Shown here: positions 1 to 4,697 of the stretch, piece by piece
Numbering within the stretch: the first letter of the stretch is position 1
Layout of the letters: each line of letters begins with the position of its first letter
Origin: Acidobacteriota bacterium
GTDB taxonomy: Bacteria; Acidobacteriota; Terriglobia; Terriglobales; Acidobacteriaceae
Assembly: GCA_021805265.1 (NCBI GenBank)
Contig: JAJZFR010000225.1
Coordinates: forward strand, 1-5,660
DNA: 5,660 nt
Direction of reading: 5' to 3'
The notes under the pieces: model-generated
Databases searched by the model: none
Seen by the model: only the letters and a program-made list of their open reading frames with translations
Told to the model about the DNA's origin: nothing
Made by a program: the position numbers and the translations under genes

Positions 1-111
1 TGGCTTAACTGGAGCCGTAGACTCAGCAAAGACTACGAACTCCGCCACACCTCGGCTGAAACGATGATCCACATCGCCTTCGCTCACCTGCTACTACGAC
101 GATCTACTTAG
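1..111 (+). CDS. IS5-family-type DDE transposase, C-terminal end only (partial)
   Basis: Reading frame 1 is open from the window edge to a TAG at 109-111 and encodes 36 residues, beginning WLNWSRRLSKDYELRH and ending LLLRRST. The segment RRLSKDYE is the conserved C-terminal signature of IS5-family transposases (IS427/IS1031-like groups). Its glutamate, at codon 37-39, is expected to be the last acidic residue of the DDE catalytic triad. The following hydrophobic, arginine-ended tail (AETMIHIAFAHLLLRR) also fits these proteins, which commonly end in an RLMLRRL-like stretch. The protein would cut and join the ends of its own element. Only the 3' end is visible, so whether the gene is intact cannot be judged. 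The family call is from motif recognition; the exact subgroup is uncertain. Confidence 0.82.
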   Translation, partial: WLNWSRRLSKDYELRHTSAETMIHIAFAHLLLRRST

Positions 112-126
112 TTTCTGGACAGGCTC
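112..126. repeat. Probable right terminal inverted repeat of the IS
   Basis: The 15-base stretch TTTCTGGACAGGCTC lies directly after the transposase stop. Read inward from the element end it is GAGCCTGTCCAGAAA, a typical IS5-family terminus. Its partner repeat would be to the left of the window. Confidence 0.65.
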
Positions 127-182
127 TGAGAAAAAATCCAGTCAGCATGGCGATTTTGGACTACACCATTCCGGAAAATGCC

Positions 183-205
183 ATAGCCGTTGTCTGAGAG
201 GCTAT
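183..205 (-). terminator. Weak candidate stem-loop after the peptidase gene
   Basis: ATAGCC (183-188) and GGCTAT (200-205) form a perfect 6-base inverted repeat with an 11-base loop, about 15 bases past the stop codon of the peptidase gene. On the - strand the stem is followed by GGCATTTTCC, which is only a short T-rich stretch. The stem is short and the loop long, so this is at best a weak intrinsic terminator and may be chance. The rest of 127-220 holds no gene that I can support. Confidence 0.25.
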
Positions 206-220
206 TCCCAACACAGGAAA

Positions 221-2329
221 TCACTGCCCGGTAGCAGCGGTCTTCGCTTTCTCGGGAATCATCGCGGGCAGCGTCGCCGGAGCATCCAGTCCCTTCACGT
301 AATGGTCGTACCAGGCCATCCACCGCTCGTAGCGGTCACGGATGAAGCTGGGCCGGGTGAACCCGTGAAACTGCCCCGGATAGACGATCAGTTCCGTCGG
401 CACGTGCAGCTCCTGCAGCGTCTGGTACATCTGTTCGCCGCCTACCAGCGGCACGTTGAAGTCGTTCGTCCCACCCATGTACATCGTCGGCGTGTGCATC
501 CGCTTGTCCGCCTCCAGCAGCGGATAGCTCAGCTTGATGTACAGGTCGCGCGCCTTCCACGGGAGGCCTAGCTCGTAGTGGTACTGGAGGATGTATTCGT
601 CCACGCCGAAGAAGGTGAATGGCATCGCCATGCCTGCGCCGCTGATCGCCGCTTTGAAGCGATCCGTCGAGGCCGAGGTGTAGTCGGTCAGAATGCCGCC
701 GTAGCTCCACCCGCCGATGCCCAGGTGATCCGGGTCGGCCACGCCCATCTTCACCACCTCGTCCACCGCGCCCAACAGGTCCATCACCTCCAGGTGTCCC
801 CAGTCGGCGACAATGGCCTTGGCGTAGGCTTGTCCGCGCCCAGCGCTCCCGCGATAGTTCACGTTCATCTCGGCGTAGCCGTGCGCGGCAAACCACTGCC
901 GTTCAAAGGCGAATCCATGCCCGTCCTGTCCGTTTGGACCGCCGTGGATGAACAGAATGGTCGGCACCTTTTCGCCCGGCTTGTAGTCAAGCGGCTTGGT
1001 CAGCAGCCCGTGCACCTCGGTTCCGTCCTTGCTGCGCGAGGTGAAGTCTTCGGTCGGGGCCAGCCGCAGCTCGCTCATCAGCGCGTCGTTGGCACCGGTC
1101 AGCTTGCGCAGCGTCGCCGACTTCGTGCTCGTGCCTTCGAGGGCAAAAATTTCTCCCAGGTGCGTATCGTCCTGATGGATGACCGCAACCTCAGCGCCTT
1201 TACAAATCATCCCCATCGTGGTGCCTTCGGCGGTCAGCAGCCGCTCCGCTCCGTCCCCACTCTGGTCCACAATCGCCGGATATTCCGACCGATCATCCGA
1301 CACCAGATACAGCAGCTTCCCGTCCGGCAGAAAGCATGGCTGGCTTGCGCTGCGGTCCAGCTTCGCCGCTGGATACGTCACCTTGCCCTCCAGCGTCACC
1401 ACGGCTGGCCTGGCCTGGCTATAGAGCGCCAGCGCCGCCTCAGCACCCTCGACATAGGCAATCGACTTCCCGTCCGGTGACCATGCCAGCCTGCCGCGAT
1501 CCGGCCCGGCCCATGTCGTCAGCTTCTTCGCCGTCGAACCAGCCCTCGCTTCCACCACAAACACATCGCTGTTGTACGTCCGGTCGGGGTCCGCATCGTG
1601 ATTGCTGGTGAACGCGATCATCGCTCCGTCCGGCGACCACACCGCGCCGCGCTCGTCCACGCCCTTGTCTGTCGTCAGCTTCTCCACCTTGCCCGTCGCC
1701 AGATCGTCCACGTACAGCGCCTGGTGTTCGTCGTCCCGCAGATACCCCTCGACATCCTCCTTGAAGTGGTAGCGATCAATCACGATCGGCAGCGGCTTCG
1801 CGGGCTTTCCTTCCTCGGTGTCCGGCCCTGCCTTCGGCTCCATGGTCAGCAGCAGCCGCTTGCTGTCTGGTGACCACGCGTAGTCGTCGATGTCCATGTC
1901 TGTCACCGCTGTCAACTGCTCCGGCTCGCCGCCCATCCGGTTCATCACCCAAACCTGCGCGCCCTTCGTCTTGCCCGGACGCGACGACAAAAAGCTGATG
2001 TACTTCCCATCCGGGCTGAACTCGGCATGGGAAGCCGGTTCCTTGCCTGTCGTCAACTGGATTGCCGCGCCGCCCGACCACGGCATCATCCAAATCTCCG
2101 AATGATTCTTGTCTTCCTTCGTGTCCATGTGGCTCACCGAGTAGAGCAGCCACGCCCCGTCCGGCGAGATCACCGGGCTGCCCACGCGCTCGATCCGCGC
2201 AAGGTCATCCAGGTTGATCGCACGTTTCCCTCCTTCAGCAGCCAATGCGGGAAGCGACAGGAGCAGGGAACAGCCAAGCGGCAAACATGCGCCGCGCATA
2301 GAGGAACGAAAACGCATCACAGAAAACAT
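221..2329 (-). CDS. Secreted S9-family (prolyl oligopeptidase-type) serine peptidase
   Basis: This 702-residue exported serine peptidase should cleave small peptides, as an acylaminoacyl- or dipeptidyl-peptidase-like enzyme of family S9. A signal peptide is visible: basic n-region (RFRSSMRG), hydrophobic core (about 14-29) and an ALA-A cleavage site near residues 30/31. A beta-propeller domain follows, with PD40/TolB-like SPDG motifs at 55-58, 105-108, 153-156 (SPDS), 232-235, 284-287 and 334-337 (LPDG). The C-terminal alpha/beta-hydrolase domain runs from about residue 440 to 685. It has HGGP at 462-465, NYRGS at 491-495, the nucleophile elbow GWSYGG with Ser542, Asp623 in GGTNDFNVP and His655 in PGQFHGF. 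The complete triad and its spacing are normal for S9, so it should be active. Exact substrate and subfamily are not determined. ATG at 2329 is used, but M5 (2317) is equally possible since neither has a clear ribosome binding site. It is transcribed divergently from the DsbA-like gene and ends about 95 bases from the insertion sequence. Confidence 0.95.
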   Translation of the reverse strand: MFSVMRFRSSMRGACLPLGCSLLLSLPALAAEGGKRAINLDDLARIERVGSPVISPDGAWLLYSVSHMDTKEDKNHSEIWMMPWSGGAAIQLTTGKEPASHAEFSPDGKYISFLSSRPGKTKGAQVWVMNRMGGEPEQLTAVTDMDIDDYAWSPDSKRLLLTMEPKAGPDTEEGKPAKPLPIVIDRYHFKEDVEGYLRDDEHQALYVDDLATGKVEKLTTDKGVDERGAVWSPDGAMIAFTSNHDADPDRTYNSDVFVVEARAGSTAKKLTTWAGPDRGRLAWSPDGKSIAYVEGAEAALALYSQARPAVVTLEGKVTYPAAKLDRSASQPCFLPDGKLLYLVSDDRSEYPAIVDQSGDGAERLLTAEGTTMGMICKGAEVAVIHQDDTHLGEIFALEGTSTKSATLRKLTGANDALMSELRLAPTEDFTSRSKDGTEVHGLLTKPLDYKPGEKVPTILFIHGGPNGQDGHGFAFERQWFAAHGYAEMNVNYRGSAGRGQAYAKAIVADWGHLEVMDLLGAVDEVVKMGVADPDHLGIGGWSYGGILTDYTSASTDRFKAAISGAGMAMPFTFFGVDEYILQYHYELGLPWKARDLYIKLSYPLLEADKRMHTPTMYMGGTNDFNVPLVGGEQMYQTLQELHVPTELIVYPGQFHGFTRPSFIRDRYERWMAWYDHYVKGLDAPATLPAMIPEKAKTAATGQ

Positions 2330-2337
2330 GCGCCAAG

Positions 2338-2365
2338 ATTACATCCCGGACTACCGGCCTGCAAA
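2338..2365 (-). promoter_or_regulatory. Candidate promoter of the S9 peptidase gene
   Basis: On the - strand TTTGCA (2365-2360) and TGTAAT (2343-2338) lie 16 bases apart, matching the sigma-70 consensus at 4/6 and 5/6 positions. Transcription would begin at about 2331, almost on the ATG at 2329, giving a nearly leaderless message. This fits the lack of a visible Shine-Dalgarno sequence, but promoter consensus in this phylum is poorly defined. Confidence 0.25.
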
Positions 2366-2402
2366 CAGAAAACTGCAATCCAGCGAAGCAATCTCCATCC
2401 GA

Positions 2403-2432
2403 TCAACACGCACCATGAGTGCCTGAGATAAT
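2403..2432 (+). promoter_or_regulatory. Candidate promoter of the DsbA-like lipoprotein gene
   Basis: TCAACA (2403-2408) and GATAAT (2427-2432) are separated by 18 bases and match the sigma-70 consensus at 4/6 and 5/6 positions. Transcription would start near 2439, just ahead of the ribosome binding site at 2446-2453. The match is moderate, and the element is called mainly because a divergent gene pair needs a promoter here. Confidence 0.3.
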
Positions 2433-2445
2433 CTAAAGGTCAAGT

Positions 2446-2453
2446 AAAGGTGG
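2446..2453 (+). promoter_or_regulatory. Ribosome binding site fixing a TTG start
   Basis: AAAGGTGG lies 6 bases before the TTG at 2460. An in-frame TAA at 2445-2447 rules out any earlier start in this frame, and the first in-frame ATG is inside the mature protein. TTG is therefore the only start that keeps the signal peptide. Confidence 0.7.
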
Positions 2454-2459
2454 TCCGGT

Positions 2460-3443
2460 TTGCGTCAACTTTCGTTTCGTCTCGCTCTCTACTCGGCGGT
2501 CCTCGTTGCCGTAGCGGCCATCGGCTGCAAGGCCCAGAACCCGGCTACCTCCGGCTCGACTATTCAGGACCCCACCCTGGCCCGCCACATCGAAGTCATG
2601 GTTCGCTCTCAGTTCAGCGTTCCCGGCGATTACTCCGTCACGCTTGGCCAGCGCACCCCCAGCAAGTTCCCCGGCTACGACACGCTCCGCATCACGCTCG
2701 CTCACGCCGGACGCACTACCTCGACCGACTTCCTCATCTCCACTGACAACAAGACCCTCGCGCGCCTTGAAACCTTCAACCTCGACCACATTCCCGCGCA
2801 GAACATCCCCATCGCCAATCGTCCCATCCGCGGCAATCCAGATGCGAAGGTCACCGTCATCAGCTTTGACGATCTTGAATGCCCCTTCTGCGCCGCCATG
2901 CACCGCGAGCTTTTTCCCGGCACCATGGATCGCTACAAGGACAAGGTCCGTTTCGTCTACAAGGACGATCCCCTCGTTGAAATTCATCCATGGGCCATGC
3001 ACGCCGCCGTCGATGCCAACTGCATCGCCGCGCAGAACGACAAAGCCTACTGGAGCTACGTGGACTATCTCCACGCCCACGGCGACGAGGTGAGCGGCAC
3101 AGACCACAACGCACAGAAAAGTTATGACGCGCTCGACCGCATCGCCCGAGATCAGGCTAAAACCTTTTCGCTCGACGCGGCCAAGCTCGATGCCTGCCTG
3201 GCCAAACAGGACGAGACCACCATCCGCGAGTCCATGCATGAGGCCGACGCGCTCGGTGTCGATGGCACGCCGTCCCTCTTCATCGATGGAGAACACATCA
3301 ACGGCGCTTTGCCCGCCGAGCAGGTCTGGATCGTTATTGATCGCGCCTTGAAAGCCGCTGGCGTCGAGCCGCCTCCAGCGCCCACAGCGCCAGCTACCCA
3401 GCCCGCCAATCAGCCCGCGCCCGCAACAGCTCCCGGAAAATAG
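2460..3443 (+). CDS. DsbA/DsbG-like thioredoxin-fold lipoprotein
   Basis: This 327-residue protein is a probable periplasmic thiol-disulfide oxidoreductase that makes or reshuffles disulfides in exported proteins. It starts with TTG. A lipoprotein-type signal runs to Cys23 (AAIGC; the -3 residue is Ala, so the lipobox is not ideal). Residues about 35-112 form an extra N-terminal domain that I cannot assign. From about 125 to 298 there is a DsbA-like domain of the Thioredoxin_4 type, with the redox motif C141-P-F-C144 (in FDDLECPFCAAMH) and the cis-proline motif GTP at 269-271 before a SLFIDG strand. A second cysteine pair, C188 and C246, sits in the inserted helical region, as in many members of this family. 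The last 24 residues (304-327) are a Pro/Ala-rich tail. The SurA-like gene follows on the same strand after 136 bases, suggesting a shared role in protein folding outside the cytoplasm. Whether it oxidises or isomerises cannot be told from sequence. Confidence 0.9.
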   Translation: MRQLSFRLALYSAVLVAVAAIGCKAQNPATSGSTIQDPTLARHIEVMVRSQFSVPGDYSVTLGQRTPSKFPGYDTLRITLAHAGRTTSTDFLISTDNKTLARLETFNLDHIPAQNIPIANRPIRGNPDAKVTVISFDDLECPFCAAMHRELFPGTMDRYKDKVRFVYKDDPLVEIHPWAMHAAVDANCIAAQNDKAYWSYVDYLHAHGDEVSGTDHNAQKSYDALDRIARDQAKTFSLDAAKLDACLAKQDETTIRESMHEADALGVDGTPSLFIDGEHINGALPAEQVWIVIDRALKAAGVEPPPAPTAPATQPANQPAPATAPGK

Positions 3444-3579
3444 CTGCCAGCCGCGCCTTCAAAACTCGCTCTGAATTTCGTTCTCGCCTCGCGCGGGGTT
3501 TATCCTGAAGGGAGTGGTTGCGTTTTCAGACGCCGCGCCGTAGCCAGCGCGCCGCTTTCCAGCCCTGGGGGATACACGT
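3444..3579 (+). other. Spacer between the two folding genes
   Basis: This 136-base gap carries no gene that I can support. It is long enough for a promoter of the foldase gene, but I see only a weak TATCCT (3501-3506) without a convincing -35 element, and no clear terminator for the upstream gene. Co-transcription of the two genes is plausible but not shown. Confidence 0.4.
3567..3572 (+). promoter_or_regulatory. Ribosome binding site fixing a TTG start
   Basis: GGGGGA lies 7 bases before the TTG at 3580. A TAG in the same frame at 3541-3543 limits the start to the 36 bases between, which contain no ATG or GTG in frame. The first in-frame ATG is residue 49, beyond the lipoprotein cysteine. 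Confidence 0.65.
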
Positions 3580-4662
3580 TTGTCGTCACCGTCTTTCACC
3601 GCCAACACTCGCTCCGGATCGCTCCTCTGCTTCGCTCTGGCCTTCGCCGCTCTGGCCCTGCTCGCTGGCTGCAACCAGACCCATTCCGCTGACGTGCTCG
3701 CCACCGTCAACGGCAAGCAGATCATGGCCTCCGACGTGGATCGGCTCTACAAGGAAAACGTCGGCGATACCTCTCAGACCCCATCCCCGGAACAGGTCAG
3801 CATCGTCCGCCTCAACATCCTCCACAGCCTCATCGACGATGAAATCCTTCAGCAGCGCGCCGCCAAACTCAACCTCGTCGCCACCGACGAAGAGGTCAAC
3901 GCCAAGCTCACCGATTACAAAGCCCCCTACACCGAGGAAGAGTTTAACCAGAAGCTCAAGGAAAAGAACCTCACCCTGGATGAGTTCAAGCGCGACATCC
4001 GCCGTACGCTCACCCGAAACAAACTCATCAACAAGGAAATCGAATCGAAAATCACGATCACCGACTCGGAGATCGCCAACTACTATAACCAGCACAAAAG
4101 CGAATTCAATCTCATCGAGCCGCAATATCATCTGGCGGAGATCGTCGTTACCAACCAACCCTCCGCGCAGATCAACAACCTTCAGAACAGCAAGGCGACC
4201 AGCGACGCCGACGCTAAAAAGAAGATGCAGATGATCCGCAATCACCTCGACAGCGGCGAAGAGTTTGCCTCGGTCGCCATGAGCTTTTCCGAAGACCCCT
4301 CATCGAGCAGCAACGGCGGCGATCTCGGCTTCATTCTCGAAACTCCGCTCAAGACCACTCACCCCGATGTCTACGCTGCGGTCAGCAAGCTCAAGGCTGG
4401 CGAAACCACTGAGACGCTGCCCCTCTACGTCGCCGACGGAGCCTCCAAAAAGATCGTCGGATACGCCGTCTACCAGCTCATCGAACGACGCGCCGCCGGC
4501 CAGGGGCAACTCAGCGACCCGCGCGTTCAGCAGAGCATCCGACAGCTACTCCGCGACAGCCACGCGCAGCTTCTCCAGCTCGCCTACGACGAAATGCTCC
4601 ACGACGAAGCCAAGGTCCACAACTACCTCGCGGAAGATACCCTCAGGCAGGGCGCAAAGTAA
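3580..4662 (+). CDS. SurA-like peptidyl-prolyl isomerase/chaperone lipoprotein
   Basis: This 360-residue protein is a periplasmic foldase or chaperone of the SurA/PrsA group, probably helping outer-membrane or secreted proteins to fold. It starts with TTG. The lipoprotein signal is clear: hydrophobic stretch 15-28 and lipobox LAGC with Cys31. A SurA N-terminal-type helical domain covers about 37-165 and begins with the typical ATVNGKQIMASDVDRL. A parvulin (rotamase) domain covers about 180-302, including YHLAEIVV (183-190), FASVAMSFSEDP (229-240) and NGGDLGF (245-251). A C-terminal helical segment (about 312-360) packs against the chaperone core in related proteins. The two histidines normally conserved in active parvulins appear as Glu187 (SHIL becomes AEIV) and Ala296 (GFHIL becomes GYAVY), so isomerase activity is doubtful although the chaperone role may remain. 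It lies downstream of the DsbA-like gene and converges with the transporter gene. Confidence 0.9.
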   Translation: MSSPSFTANTRSGSLLCFALAFAALALLAGCNQTHSADVLATVNGKQIMASDVDRLYKENVGDTSQTPSPEQVSIVRLNILHSLIDDEILQQRAAKLNLVATDEEVNAKLTDYKAPYTEEEFNQKLKEKNLTLDEFKRDIRRTLTRNKLINKEIESKITITDSEIANYYNQHKSEFNLIEPQYHLAEIVVTNQPSAQINNLQNSKATSDADAKKKMQMIRNHLDSGEEFASVAMSFSEDPSSSSNGGDLGFILETPLKTTHPDVYAAVSKLKAGETTETLPLYVADGASKKIVGYAVYQLIERRAAGQGQLSDPRVQQSIRQLLRDSHAQLLQLAYDEMLHDEAKVHNYLAEDTLRQGAK

Positions 4663-4697
4663 GTCGCCGATAGGTCTGGATAACTCGAGGACGTGTC
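4663..4697. other. Short convergent gap between two stop codons
   Basis: The foldase and transporter genes end facing each other with 35 bases between their stops. I find no good hairpin with a T-tract on either strand, so no intrinsic terminator can be called. Termination may be Rho-dependent, or transcripts may overlap. Confidence 0.4.

Larger units (their letters stand above)
1..126 (+). mobile_element. Right end of an IS5-family-type insertion sequence
   Basis: The transposase stop codon is followed immediately by TTTCTGGACAGGCTC at 112-126. Its reverse complement, GAGCCTGTCCAGAAA, has the GAGCCTGT-type start typical of terminal inverted repeats in IS5-family (IS427/IS1031-like) elements. 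A transposase ending right beside its terminal repeat is the usual layout of these compact elements. The left end and left target-site copy lie outside the window, so the exact boundary (126 or a base or two later) and the target duplication are not proven. The next bases are TGA, which would fit a TNA target, but this cannot be tested here. Confidence 0.75.

Noticed and set aside
153..179. ATTTT/AAAAT inverted repeat around TTCCGGAA downstream of the IS
   Set aside because: The arms are only five A/T bases with a 17-base loop, and the TTCCGGAA palindrome is short. There is no matching second site to suggest an operator or attachment site.
269..274. Lipoprotein signal for the S9 peptidase (LPLGC at residues 16-20)
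   Set aside because: The coding position is near 2270, not here. The cysteine is followed by more hydrophobic residues and a good ALA-A signal peptidase I site, and proline at the -3 position is unlike a lipobox.
578..1480. A 300-codon open frame on the + strand inside the S9 peptidase gene
   Set aside because: It lies opposite a gene with complete family motifs and a full catalytic triad. Its residue make-up (rich in His, Arg, Gln, Val) is that of an antisense frame in GC-rich DNA, and it has no recognisable domain.
2433..3296. A 287-codon open frame on the - strand opposite the DsbA-like gene
   Set aside because: Its Gly/Val/Asp-rich composition is typical of the reverse complement of a GC-rich gene, with no signal, domain or ribosome binding site. 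The sense frame has clear thioredoxin-fold motifs.
3514..3543. A possible 9-codon leader peptide (GTG to TAG) before the foldase gene
   Set aside because: The purine-rich stretch overlaps its start codon and leaves no proper spacing. No regulatory pattern such as repeated codons or alternative hairpins was seen.
3518..4234. A 238-codon frame starting with TTG just after the purine-rich GAAGGGAG
   Set aside because: The upstream sequence resembles a ribosome binding site, but the product is almost entirely Ser/Thr/Arg/Pro, which is what the foldase gene gives when read out of frame.
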